NCBI RefSeq assembly: GCF_013377535.1
Contig: NZ_JABCJE010000002.1
Span: 434,001 to 498,000 of the forward strand
Length of the DNA: 64,000 nucleotides
Direction of reading: 5' to 3'
DNA from: Donghicola mangrovi
GTDB taxonomy: Bacteria > Pseudomonadota > Alphaproteobacteria > Rhodobacterales > Rhodobacteraceae
Position numbers and translations under genes: made by a program. Shown piece by piece: positions 48,304 to 56,626 of the stretch; the first letter of the stretch is position 1, and the number at the start of each line of letters is the position of its first letter. The notes below the pieces were generated by a model, which saw nothing but the letters and a program-made list of their open reading frames with translations, searched no databases and was not told the DNA's origin.

Positions 48304-48991
48304 ATTGCTTCAGCGCCTCTGAAAGGGATTGCGGGGCCGATGTCTGTTCCCGCAAATCCAGCGAGGTCAGCAGATCCAGCAGGTGGTTTTTCATCAATTC
48401 CTCGGCCAAGGGGCCATCTTTGGCGGCCAAGGCCTTGATCAGGGCATGGTGGGCGTGGCTCTCGCACAGGGCGGCGCGGCGCTGCCAATAGAGAGCGATG
48501 ATTAGCGATGACCGCGCCACAAGCTGCGAGATGAATTCCGCGATCGTCACCTGATTGGCGATGCGGGCAACCTCGATGTGGAACTGACCAGAGAGTTGCA
48601 GAGCCCTGCCCGTTTCCCCCGCCCGAAGCGCCGCATGTTCCGCGTCGATATGGGCCTGAAGGATGGCGATGTCCTCAATCGTCATCCGCTCGGCGGCATA
48701 GCGGGTCATGGTGGGCTCCAGCATGGCGCGGGCCTCGAACACCTCGCGCGCTTCTTTCACCGTGGGCTTGGCAACAAAGGCCCCGCGATTGCGCTTCAAC
48801 TCAACCAGACGCATATGCGCCAGTTGCTGGAGCGCCGCGCGGACCACGGTGCGGCTGACGCCGTACACCTCGCCGACCTCGTCCTCGTTCAGCTTGGTGC
48901 CGGGGGCGATGCGGTGTTCGTGAATCGCTTCGGCCAAGGCCTCGGCCACGTGCGTGCTGGCGGTATCTGCCGGTTTTTCCTTTGGTGCCAT
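48302..48991 (-). CDS. GntR-family (FCD) regulator of the adjacent importer
   Basis: Protein of 229 aa from MAPKEKPADTASTHVAEALAE; longer frames reach into the promoter. The winged helix has IHEHRIAPGTKLNEDEVGEVYGVSRTVVRAALQQLAHMRLVELKRNRGAFVAKPT, and the FCD effector domain shows EVFEARAMLEPTM, FHIEVARIANQ and HHALIKALAAKD, with His/Asp metal-site residues. It is divergent from the ABC importer, which is the obvious target. The stop overlaps the tmRNA terminator. Confidence 0.92.
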   Translation of the reverse strand: MAPKEKPADTASTHVAEALAEAIHEHRIAPGTKLNEDEVGEVYGVSRTVVRAALQQLAHMRLVELKRNRGAFVAKPTVKEAREVFEARAMLEPTMTRYAAERMTIEDIAILQAHIDAEHAALRAGETGRALQLSGQFHIEVARIANQVTIAEFISQLVARSSLIIALYWQRRAALCESHAHHALIKALAAKDGPLAEELMKNHLLDLLTSLDLREQTSAPQSLSEALKQ

Positions 48992-49082
48992 GAAGCCCTG
49001 CGCCCCTATGTCTTTTCCTCTGTCTTCCGCCGCGGCGGCGCGAATCGCAAGGTCGGGGTTTCCGATCCGATGTGTGGACGTG

Positions 49083-49094
49083 ATTGTATACGAT
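49083..49094. promoter_or_regulatory. GntR-type operator candidate ATTGTATACGAT
   Basis: An imperfect palindrome around GTATAC, 92 bases before the GntR start and 152 before the ABC gene, in the divergent intergenic region. FCD regulators often bind TTGTATACAA-like sites. Confidence 0.45.
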
Positions 49095-49245
49095 TCTGGA
49101 TCACAATTTGTGCACGGCCGTGTGGCACCTGCCCAAATCCGCGCCGTTCCGTGTTTCACACCCTAAAGCTGAGCGAAAAATGTTCCTGACTTACGATTTC
49201 TGACTGCACGGTCAAACCCAACGCGGAACCGAAAAGGGGCACAAC

Positions 49246-50220
49246 ATGCGGTCGGGTCAGGATCTGGAGCTGGTACATCTGGTGAAACGTTACGGGGACA
49301 CCGTCGCCGTAAACGACATCAACCATGTGTTCCTGAACGGCAGCTATGTGTGTCTGCTTGGGCCGTCGGGCTGTGGCAAATCCTCGACCCTGCGGATGAT
49401 CGCGGGCCACGAGAGCGTGTCCGAAGGCTCTATCGTGCTGGATGGCAGCGACATCAGCGCCCTGCCGCCCGCGCAGCGCGGGACCGCCATGATGTTCCAG
49501 AACTACGCCCTGTTCCCGCACCTGAGCGTGCGCGACAACGTCGCCTTTTCCCTGCACATGAAGGGCGTGGACAAACCCACCCGCCACAAAGCCGCCAATG
49601 AGCTGCTGGAGCTGGTGGACATGAGCCACCTTGCCGACCGCCTGCCCGCCCAACTGTCCGGCGGCCAGCAGCAGCGCGTTGCTTTGGCTCGCGCGCTGGT
49701 GACGAAGCCTCGCGTTCTGTTGCTGGACGAACCCCTGTCTGCGCTGGACCCGTTCCTGCGCATCCGGATGCGGGCGGAACTGAAGCGTCTGCAACGCGAG
49801 CTTGGCATCACCTTTATCCACGTCACCCACGGACAGGACGAAGCCTTGGCGTTGGCCGACGAGATCGTCGTCATGAACAACGCGGTGATCGAACAGGCCG
49901 GACCTGCCCGCGATGTCTGGATGGCCCCCCGCACCGAGTTCGTCGCCAAGTTCATGGGCGGTCACAACGTGATCTCGCTCGAGGGGCACAAGATCGCCCT
50001 GCGCGCCGATCAGGTCCGTATCGCGGACACCGGCCTGCCCGCCACCGTGACGGCTGTGGAATATCAGGGCGCCCATGTGGCGCTGACCGCCATGACCCCC
50101 GGCGGAGAAGAGATCGTGGCATTGGTCCCCGAAGCGGACTTCTTTGCCATGCCGAAACAAACCGGCGAAGCCGTCAGCTTTGTCTGGGACGAAGGGCGGG
50201 TTCACCGCCTCCTTGCTTAA
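49246..50220 (+). CDS. ABC transporter ATPase, spermidine/putrescine (PotA) type
   Basis: Protein of 324 aa. Walker A is GPSGCGKSS, the signature LSGGQQQR, Walker B VLLLDEP, and the switch His is in THGQDEALALADE. A C-terminal TOBE-like regulatory domain (about 235-320) follows. It energises import by the two permeases downstream. It is the first gene of the operon divergent from GntR. The binding protein starts 31 bases after its end. Confidence 0.95.
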   Translation: MRSGQDLELVHLVKRYGDTVAVNDINHVFLNGSYVCLLGPSGCGKSSTLRMIAGHESVSEGSIVLDGSDISALPPAQRGTAMMFQNYALFPHLSVRDNVAFSLHMKGVDKPTRHKAANELLELVDMSHLADRLPAQLSGGQQQRVALARALVTKPRVLLLDEPLSALDPFLRIRMRAELKRLQRELGITFIHVTHGQDEALALADEIVVMNNAVIEQAGPARDVWMAPRTEFVAKFMGGHNVISLEGHKIALRADQVRIADTGLPATVTAVEYQGAHVALTAMTPGGEEIVALVPEADFFAMPKQTGEAVSFVWDEGRVHRLLA

Positions 50221-50251
50221 TCAACCAATCCAACAACAGGGATTTAGTACC

Positions 50252-51517
50252 ATGTCGAAAATGCGTTATTCCCGTCGGTCCATTCTGAAAAGCGGTGCAG
50301 CCGCTGTGGCCGCCTCGACCCTGCCCGCGCCCATGATCTGGGCTCAGGAAATCAAGGATATCACCCTGCGCCAGTTCGGCACCGGCGTGTCGAACCTGAA
50401 CGAGGTCGGCCAGAAGGTGAAAGAGGATCTGGGTTTCACTCTGGAAATGACCGCGCTGGATTCCGACAGCGTCACCCAGCGCGCGGCCACCCAGCCCGAC
50501 AGCTTTGACATCGCGGATATCGAATACTGGATCTGTAAGAAGGTTTGGCCCACCGGCAACCTTCAGGCCATGGATACCAGCAAAATCAAGAACTACGACA
50601 AGATCGTTGGCATCTTCAAATCCGGCAAACTGACCCCCGAGAGCGTCATCGCCCAAGGCACCGCGCCCCATTCGGTCGGTTTCGTCGAAGGCCCCGGCTC
50701 GACCACCTTTGCCAAGGAAGAGACCGGTTGGATGACCCTGATCCCGACCATCTATAACGCGGACACTCTGGGCATCCGTCCCGACCTGATCGGCCGCCCC
50801 ATCGAAAGCTGGACCGAACTCTTGAACCCCGAGTTCAAGGGCAAAGCCTCGATCCTCGACATTTCGTCGATCGGGATCATGGATATGGCGATGGTCTGCG
50901 AGGCGATGGGTGAAATCCAGTACGCCGACAAAGGCAACATGACCAAGGAAGAGATCGACAAGACCTTTGCGATCTTTACCGAAGCCAAGAAAAACGGCCA
51001 GTTCCGCGCCTTCTGGAAGACCTTTGACGAGAGCGTGAACCTGATGGCCTCGGGCGAAGTGGTGATCCAGTCCATGTGGTCGCCCGCCATCACCGCCGTG
51101 AAATCGCGCGGCATTCCCTGCGTCTATCAGCCCCTGAAAGAGGGCTATCGTTCGTGGGGCGGCGGTATCGGCCTGTCGAAATCGCTGACCGGCATGGAGC
51201 TGGACGCGGCCTATGAATACATCAACTGGTATCTGTCGGGCTGGGTCGGCGGCTTCTTGATGCGTCAGGGCTATTACTCGGCGGTTCCGGAAACCTCGAA
51301 AGAGTTCATGACCGCGGACGAGTGGGGCTACTGGTTCGAAGGCAAGCCCGCGGGCGGCGACATCACCAACCCCTTCGGCGACGTGCTGGCCAAGGCAGGC
51401 GACACACGCGATGGCGGTTCCTTCTATGAGCGGATGGGCCATGTGGCTTGCTGGAATGCCGTCATGGACGAGAACCAGTACATGGTCCGCAAGTGGAACG
51501 AGTTCATCGCGGCTTAA
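50252..51517 (+). CDS. periplasmic solute-binding protein with Tat-type signal (polyamine-type importer)
   Basis: Protein of 421 aa. The start at MSKMRYSRRSILKSGAAAVA carries the twin-arginine motif SRRSILK, so export is probably Tat-dependent; the signal ends near PAPMIWAQ. The rest fits the PotD/extracellular solute-binding family (DTLGIRPDLIGRPIESWTELLNPEFKGKASILD, SVNLMASGEVVIQSMWSPAI, LDAAYEYINWYLSGW). The ligand is not determined; the adjacent racemase suggests hydantoins or amino-acid derivatives. Confidence 0.9.
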   Translation: MSKMRYSRRSILKSGAAAVAASTLPAPMIWAQEIKDITLRQFGTGVSNLNEVGQKVKEDLGFTLEMTALDSDSVTQRAATQPDSFDIADIEYWICKKVWPTGNLQAMDTSKIKNYDKIVGIFKSGKLTPESVIAQGTAPHSVGFVEGPGSTTFAKEETGWMTLIPTIYNADTLGIRPDLIGRPIESWTELLNPEFKGKASILDISSIGIMDMAMVCEAMGEIQYADKGNMTKEEIDKTFAIFTEAKKNGQFRAFWKTFDESVNLMASGEVVIQSMWSPAITAVKSRGIPCVYQPLKEGYRSWGGGIGLSKSLTGMELDAAYEYINWYLSGWVGGFLMRQGYYSAVPETSKEFMTADEWGYWFEGKPAGGDITNPFGDVLAKAGDTRDGGSFYERMGHVACWNAVMDENQYMVRKWNEFIAA

Positions 51518-51529
51518 GCGGTGGTTTTA

Positions 51530-51565
51530 AGGGGCTTTGCCCCTCTGGACGGGCCTTCGGGCCCG
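51530..51565 (+). terminator. two strong hairpins between binding protein and permease genes
   Basis: Hairpin one: AGGGGC-TTT-GCCCCT (51530-51544). Hairpin two: CGGGCC-TTCG-GGCCCG (51550-51565), with a UUCG tetraloop. No long T tract follows. Such hairpins often protect the upstream binding-protein mRNA or attenuate the permeases. The following CACCCCAGAGTATTTGAGCA resembles a sequence that I recall as dispersed in Rhodobacteraceae intergenic regions. Confidence 0.6.
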
Positions 51566-51624
51566 CCCATTCACCCCAGAGTATTTGAGCAAGAAGAAGG
51601 GGCTGCGGCCCCGGGGATGGATTT

Positions 51625-52479
51625 ATGGCGATGAGCCGGCATGTTTCGGGGTGGCTTCAGGCGGCCCCGTTGACCGTGGTGCTCGGGGGATTTCTGATCG
51701 CGCCCATCATCATGATTGTCGTGGTGAGTTTCTGGGGCGCGACCGAGTATTCGATCTATCCTGCCTTTCAGTTCGACAATTATAGCTATCTGTTCGGCTC
51801 GGCTGTGGTGTGGAAAGTGTTTCTGGCCACGTTCAAATACGCGCTGATCACGTGGGCGTTTACTTTGGCCATCGGGTTTACCGTGGCGTATTTTCTGGCC
51901 TTTCATGTGCGGTCCCAGGCGATGCAGACGGCGCTGTTTTTGCTGTGCACCATTCCGTTCTGGACCTCGAACATCATCCGTATGATTTCGTGGATTCCGT
52001 TTCTGGGGCGCAACGGGATTGCCAATTCGGCGCTGATCTCGTGGGGCGTGGTGGATCAGCCGGTGGAGTGGCTGCTCTATTCCGATTTCTCGGTCATTCT
52101 GGCTTTTGTGCATCTCTACACGCTGTTCATGGTCGTGCCGATTTTCAACACCATGATGCGGATTGACCGGTCATTGATCGAGGCGGCGGTGGATAATGGC
52201 GCGAGCGCGTTCCAGACCCTGCGTCATGTGATCCTGCCGCTGACCAAGCCGGGGATCATGATCGGGACGATTTTCGTGGTGACCCTGGTGATGGGCGATT
52301 TCATCACCGTGCGCTTCATGTCGGGATCGCAAAAGGCCAATGTGGGCCGCCTGATTTCCAACGATATTGCGCTGCTTCAGTACCCTTCGGCGGCGGCGAC
52401 CTCGGTGGTGCTGCTGATCACGGTGTTGATGGTGATCGGGATCCTGCTGCGCTTTGTTAACATTCGCAAGGAGCTGTGA
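51625..52479 (+). CDS. ABC permease, PotB type
   Basis: Protein of 284 aa with six TMs. It begins MAMSRHVSGWLQAAPLTVVLGGFLIAP. The inner-membrane coupling loop (EAA motif) is IEAAVDNGASAFQTLRHVILPLTKPGI. It forms the channel with the second permease. It lies 107 bases after the binding-protein gene, after the hairpins, and three bases before the next gene. Confidence 0.93.
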   Translation: MAMSRHVSGWLQAAPLTVVLGGFLIAPIIMIVVVSFWGATEYSIYPAFQFDNYSYLFGSAVVWKVFLATFKYALITWAFTLAIGFTVAYFLAFHVRSQAMQTALFLLCTIPFWTSNIIRMISWIPFLGRNGIANSALISWGVVDQPVEWLLYSDFSVILAFVHLYTLFMVVPIFNTMMRIDRSLIEAAVDNGASAFQTLRHVILPLTKPGIMIGTIFVVTLVMGDFITVRFMSGSQKANVGRLISNDIALLQYPSAAATSVVLLITVLMVIGILLRFVNIRKEL

Positions 52480-52482
52480 GTT

Positions 52483-53319
52483 ATGGAAAAGCGTCCTTTG
52501 TCTTTTTACGTGCTTGCGGTGTTTTTCGGGCTGTTTGTGCTGTTTCTTTACGGGCCGACCCTGACCATTGGCATTCTGTCGTTTCAGGGGCCCGGTGGCG
52601 GCCTGACCTTTCCCATGCAGGGGGTGTCGCTGCACTGGTTCCGCGAGCTGTTCGAGCAGCAAGCTGTCGGTGACATCTGGGGCGCGTTCCGGCGGTCCTT
52701 TGTGCTGGGGCTGATGGTGATGATCACCACCGTGGTCGTGTCGGTCATGGCGGGGCTGGCGTTCCGCAAACGGTTCAAGGGCTCGGCGGTGCTGTTCTAC
52801 ATGGCGATCACGTCGCTGGTGATCCCGTCGATCCTGATTTCACTGGGGGTTGGTCTGATCTTTAACCAACTGGGGCTGAAGGTGCATTGGGCGACCTCGG
52901 GCTTCGGATCACAGCTGACATGGACCCTGCCCTTTGGCCTGTTGATCATGTTCGCGGTCTTTAACCGGTTCGACAAATCCTATGAGGAGGCCGCGCGGGA
53001 CCAAGGTGCGACCCATTGGCAGACGATCCGCCATGTGGTGCTGCCGATCATTGCGCCGTCATTGATCGGGGTGGCGCTGTTCGGGTTCACCCTGAGCTAT
53101 GATGAATTCGCGCGGACCTTGCTGACGTCGGGCAGCTACAACACCCTCCCGCTCGAGGTGTTCGGGATGACCACCAACGTGACTACGCCAGTGATCTATG
53201 CGCTGGGAACGCTGACCACGCTGTTTTCCTTCGGGATCATCGGGGCGTTCATGCTGTCGGTCTGGATCGCGGGGCGGCGCCGAGCGCGGCTGGGGTCTGA
53301 CGCGGGCAAAGGTGTATGA
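52483..53319 (+). CDS. ABC permease, PotC type
   Basis: Protein of 278 aa with six TMs. The EAA loop is EEAARDQGATHWQTIRHVVLPIIAPSLIG, and the start MEKRPLSFYVLAVFFGLFVLFLYGP gives the first TM. It completes the importer. The end overlaps the racemase gene by 4 bases, linking transport to that enzyme. Confidence 0.93.
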   Translation: MEKRPLSFYVLAVFFGLFVLFLYGPTLTIGILSFQGPGGGLTFPMQGVSLHWFRELFEQQAVGDIWGAFRRSFVLGLMVMITTVVVSVMAGLAFRKRFKGSAVLFYMAITSLVIPSILISLGVGLIFNQLGLKVHWATSGFGSQLTWTLPFGLLIMFAVFNRFDKSYEEAARDQGATHWQTIRHVVLPIIAPSLIGVALFGFTLSYDEFARTLLTSGSYNTLPLEVFGMTTNVTTPVIYALGTLTTLFSFGIIGAFMLSVWIAGRRRARLGSDAGKGV

Positions 53320-53969
53320 TGAAGATCGCCTATATTAACCCTAACAGCACCGCCGCTATGACCGAAGGGATTGTTGCGGTGGCAGCGGCCGCCCTGCCTG
53401 TAGCGCGGATTATCGGGATCACCAACATCGACGCCCCCTCGGCCATCCAAGGGCCAGAGGACGGCGCGGCGGCCCTGCCCGGAGTTCTGCGTCTGGTGGC
53501 CGAAGCCGAGGCTGACGGTGCCGGTGCCATCGTGATCGGGTGCTTCGACGACACTGGCTTGGCCGAGGCGCAGTCGATCACCGATCTGCCGGTTCTGGGG
53601 ATCGGGCAGTCGGCCTATGTGATGGCGGGGCTGATGGGGCGGCGGTTTTCGGTGGTGACCTCTTTGGCCGTATCCATTCCTGTGATCACAGAGAATATCG
53701 CGGCGGGCGGTTATGCCCCGAACTGCGCCGGTGTCTATGCCAGCCACTTACCCGTCCTGACCATTGACGAAGGGTCCGAGCCCACCCGCGCCCATCTGGC
53801 CGCTTGCCTGACCGAGGCTGCGAAAACCAGCGGAGCGGTGGTTCTGGGCTGCGCCGGAATGGCGGGCCTGCGCGCCGACTTGGCGCGGCGCACAGGGGTT
53901 TTGCTGATCGACGGGGTTGCGGCCTCGGCCCATCTGGCGGCGGCGGCGGCGGGGTATCGCCGCACCTAG
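53316..53969 (+). CDS. Asp/Glu/hydantoin racemase-family protein
   Basis: Protein of 217 aa: MKIAYINPNSTAAMTEGIVAVA at the start, GAGAIVIGCFDDTGLAEAQ with the first catalytic Cys, and GAVVLGCAGMAGLRADL with the second Cys. These two Cys segments are the Asp/Glu/hydantoin racemase signature. The enzyme likely interconverts enantiomers of 5-substituted hydantoins or amino acids brought in by the importer. No hydantoinase is in this window. Confidence 0.85.
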   Translation: MMKIAYINPNSTAAMTEGIVAVAAAALPVARIIGITNIDAPSAIQGPEDGAAALPGVLRLVAEAEADGAGAIVIGCFDDTGLAEAQSITDLPVLGIGQSAYVMAGLMGRRFSVVTSLAVSIPVITENIAAGGYAPNCAGVYASHLPVLTIDEGSEPTRAHLAACLTEAAKTSGAVVLGCAGMAGLRADLARRTGVLLIDGVAASAHLAAAAAGYRRT

Positions 53970-53970
53970 C

Positions 53971-54714
53971 TTACTCGGCCGGAATGAACCCGAACTCCTG
54001 CAATTCATCGCGGGACAGCAGGTAAATCTGATCCGGCGGCGTGCGCATGGCCAAGGCCATCACCTCGGGCGAGATGCCCATGCGGATGAGATAGGACATG
54101 ACTTCGGCCTGCCCGCGCTGCACATCCTCGACCGCCATGAAGGCCGGCAGGATACCGCTTTCGCCAAAGTAATGCTGGTGTACGCCGACCTTGGCGGTTG
54201 GCGGCACCTGCCGTTCGGTGCCCCCCGCCAGAATATAGGGACAGGCAGAAAGACAGACGGCTAACCCCTGCATCTGTGTGGTCAGGCCAGCGGCGCGGAT
54301 CGCTTCGCCAATCTCTAGCGCATCGGAAACGGACCCACCGGTGCTGTCCAAAGCGACCGACTTGATCGCTTGGCCGGTTTGCGCCCTTAGCCCGAGTTCG
54401 GCGGTGAAACGGGCACCGTCCCCTTCGGCGATCTGGCCGGTCAGAGTCAGCACTGCGGCATCACCGCTGAACTCCAGCCGCTCGGGCATCGGCGCGGTCG
54501 AGGGCATCCCGTCGGGCGAGGTCACCTGCACCCGGTCTGGCGCATAGGGGCGCGTCGAGGGGCCCGCGGGCGTGGGCATGGTCAGCAAATCCCGCGCGGG
54601 CAGCGATTGCATCAGGTCCATCCCGATCAAAGCAATCCCGATCAGCACCTGCGCCCCGATCATCCCCGTGATCGCGCGGCGTATCCCCCTTGGAGCGGCT
54701 ACATCCTGCGACAT
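53971..54714 (-). CDS. membrane-anchored ClpP-like predicted periplasmic protein
   Basis: Protein of 247 aa. An N-terminal TM (about 14-34) is followed by a proline-rich linker and a ClpP/crotonase-like domain: IKSVALDSTGGSVSDALEIGEAIRAAGLTTQMQGLAVCLSACPYILAGGTERQVP. The pattern GGS, then C-SAC in the position of the nucleophile region, resembles COG3904 proteins. The catalytic Ser is plausible in LSACPYILAGG. It is four bases after the 54719-55993 gene on the same strand. Confidence 0.72.
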   Translation of the reverse strand: MSQDVAAPRGIRRAITGMIGAQVLIGIALIGMDLMQSLPARDLLTMPTPAGPSTRPYAPDRVQVTSPDGMPSTAPMPERLEFSGDAAVLTLTGQIAEGDGARFTAELGLRAQTGQAIKSVALDSTGGSVSDALEIGEAIRAAGLTTQMQGLAVCLSACPYILAGGTERQVPPTAKVGVHQHYFGESGILPAFMAVEDVQRGQAEVMSYLIRMGISPEVMALAMRTPPDQIYLLSRDELQEFGFIPAE

Positions 54715-54718
54715 CGGG

Positions 54719-55993
54719 CTACTCCGCCGCCCTGAGCGTCGGTTTCGGCTCTGGTTCCACTGGCGTCGGGTCAGCGGGAATGTCCAGCGCCCGCGCCGCC
54801 GCCAAGGCTGCCCGCAATTCGGACACGGTCATGGTTTCCTCGACCGAATGCGCGCCAAGGCCTCCGCGAATGGCCGATTGGGTCACCATCAGGATGAACA
54901 CCAGAACCGCCGGCAACAGGTCAATCGCGATCGCCCCCGCCCAAGAGGGCACAAAGTTCCCCGCATAGCGGATCACCGCATCGGCGGCAGACAGCGGGGT
55001 ATATTCGATCTCTTCGGCCTCTGGTAGGGCCAGCACTTCGTTCGAGGCCAGGGTCAGCGTCTCGGCCCGATCCGCCAGCAGGCCCATGACCGACGCGATG
55101 GTCGCTTGTTGGGCCGTGCGCCCCTCGGCCGAGGTCGCGTCAAGATCGGGTAGCACCACGGAATCCCGCAGATCAACGGCGGCACGGTTCACCAAAGGGG
55201 CCACGTTTAGCTGCCGCAATTCCGCGATGATACCGGACAGGCGCACGGCCTCTTCGGCGAAGCGGACCGAGCGGCCTTCGATGGCGCCGGGTTCAACAGA
55301 CAGGGCGCGCATCCGGCTGAGGATCGCGTTCCCCTGATCGAAAGCCTGACTGACAGCGCGGTCTTGGGCGGCGATTTGCTCTTCTAACCCCTGAAGTTCA
55401 TCGGATTTCTGGGTCAGCAGACGGAACACCGCCCCGCGCCCCGCGATACCGGACAGATCGCCGCCAGCCTCTTGTTGCGACAGGCCATCGAACGTCTCGC
55501 GCACGCGGGCCACGTCGCGGGCCAAGGACTGACCTGCGATGGCATTGGCGTGGGTCCGTTCCAGCGCGGATTGGTAGTTCTGGACCGTGTGGGCCAAGTG
55601 CTGCTCGACCGCTGCGGCCCCCGCCAAGGCCGCCGCGTTCAGCCACGAGGACATCGCGATAATGGCCACGCATCCCAGCCCCATAGACAGGAAAAGACCC
55701 AGTTTCGAGGCCGCCGACCTTACTGCAGGAAGCAGCCGCAACATATAGGACCAGAACACAAAAATCCCGACGGATACCGCGATGGAATAGGACAGCGCGG
55801 CAAAGGTCGTCCACGCACCGGTATCATCCAGCAGGGAGCGTACCCCAAGATAGGTATAGATGCCGGACGCTGCCGACAGCACCCCCAGCGCCGCGCCGGT
55901 AAAGCTGTCGAGCCATTGCAGATGTCGGGAAAGTTCACGCGCGTAGCGGGCACCTTCGTGATCGGGCGTGCGCCCGTCAGGGGAATGGGTCAA
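54719..55993 (-). CDS. uncharacterised membrane protein with a long coiled-coil-like domain
   Basis: Protein of 424 aa. Three TMs are near the N terminus (about 30-52, 64-86, 96-116), then a helical soluble part of about 240 residues with repeated heptad-like Leu/Ala (QNYQSALERTHANAIAGQS, LQGLEEQIAAQDRAVSQAF, RLSGIIAELRQLNVAPLVNRA), and a fourth TM at about 360-385. The C terminus ends in a Pro-rich tail. No family is recognised. It forms a two-gene unit with the ClpP-like gene. Confidence 0.65.
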   Translation of the reverse strand: MTHSPDGRTPDHEGARYARELSRHLQWLDSFTGAALGVLSAASGIYTYLGVRSLLDDTGAWTTFAALSYSIAVSVGIFVFWSYMLRLLPAVRSAASKLGLFLSMGLGCVAIIAMSSWLNAAALAGAAAVEQHLAHTVQNYQSALERTHANAIAGQSLARDVARVRETFDGLSQQEAGGDLSGIAGRGAVFRLLTQKSDELQGLEEQIAAQDRAVSQAFDQGNAILSRMRALSVEPGAIEGRSVRFAEEAVRLSGIIAELRQLNVAPLVNRAAVDLRDSVVLPDLDATSAEGRTAQQATIASVMGLLADRAETLTLASNEVLALPEAEEIEYTPLSAADAVIRYAGNFVPSWAGAIAIDLLPAVLVFILMVTQSAIRGGLGAHSVEETMTVSELRAALAAARALDIPADPTPVEPEPKPTLRAAE

Positions 55994-56060
55994 TCGTCCC
56001 TCCAGAATGTCAGTGAATTCGGTCGAATATAATCGGGTTTCTATGATGTGCAGTCTAACC

Positions 56061-56070
56061 TGTGATCACA
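56061..56070. promoter_or_regulatory. palindrome TGTGATCACA upstream of the membrane-protein pair
   Basis: A perfect 10-bp palindrome 68 bases upstream of the 55993 start, and 117 bases before the divergent gene at 56187. The same core occurs upstream of fumC. It may be a binding site of a CRP/FNR or GntR-type regulator. Confidence 0.35.
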
Positions 56071-56186
56071 GTCGGTCACAGTCTTGCGAACGGGGGCTGG
56101 CAAGCAACTAACCAAGACTGACAATTTGCTTTGATTTTTCGTAAGCTTCGATCAATCTACCCCACGGGATGTGGGAGGAGAGCGTA

Positions 56187-56537
56187 ATGATCGCCGTTAT
56201 TTTCGAGGTAACCCCCAAAAAAGGTATGCAAGGCCCCTACTTGGACATGGCCGCGCAAATGAAGGAACATCTGGAAGGGTTCGACGGCTTTGTCAGCGTC
56301 GAGCGGTTCCAGAGCCTGACGACGCCGGGCAAACTCTTGTCGCTGTCCATCTGGCGGGACGAGGAATCCGTCCAGCGCTGGCGCAAGCTGACCGCTCATC
56401 GCGGGGCGCAGGAAATGGGGCGTCAGAGGTTCTTTGCGGACTACCGTCTTCGGGTGGCCAGTGTGATGCGCGACTACGGCATGGATGCCCGTCAAGAGGC
56501 CCCCGCCGACAGCCGCGCCCATCACGGCGCCATGTGA
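56187..56537 (+). CDS. antibiotic biosynthesis monooxygenase-like (ABM) protein
   Basis: Protein of 116 aa from MIAVIFEVTPKKGMQGPYLDMAAQ. The dimeric ferredoxin-like ABM fold is suggested by the alternating strands, FDGFVSVERFQSL, LLSLSIWRDEESVQRW and the final ADYRLRVASVMRDYG. The family includes cofactor-free monooxygenases and heme-degrading enzymes; the substrate is unknown. The start has GGAGAG nearby. Confidence 0.82.
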   Translation: MIAVIFEVTPKKGMQGPYLDMAAQMKEHLEGFDGFVSVERFQSLTTPGKLLSLSIWRDEESVQRWRKLTAHRGAQEMGRQRFFADYRLRVASVMRDYGMDARQEAPADSRAHHGAM

Positions 56538-56626
56538 AGTTCACAGTGCAGAGTTATGTTTTTGCTTGGGTTTTGCGTTTGATCTGATCGGACGCACAGC
56601 CAAACCCGGGCAAACAGGATAGGCAA

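Noticed and set aside
49156-50205. 349-codon minus-strand frame opposite the ABC ATPase gene
   Set aside because: The plus strand shows all Walker motifs of an ABC ATPase, and the frame has no family.
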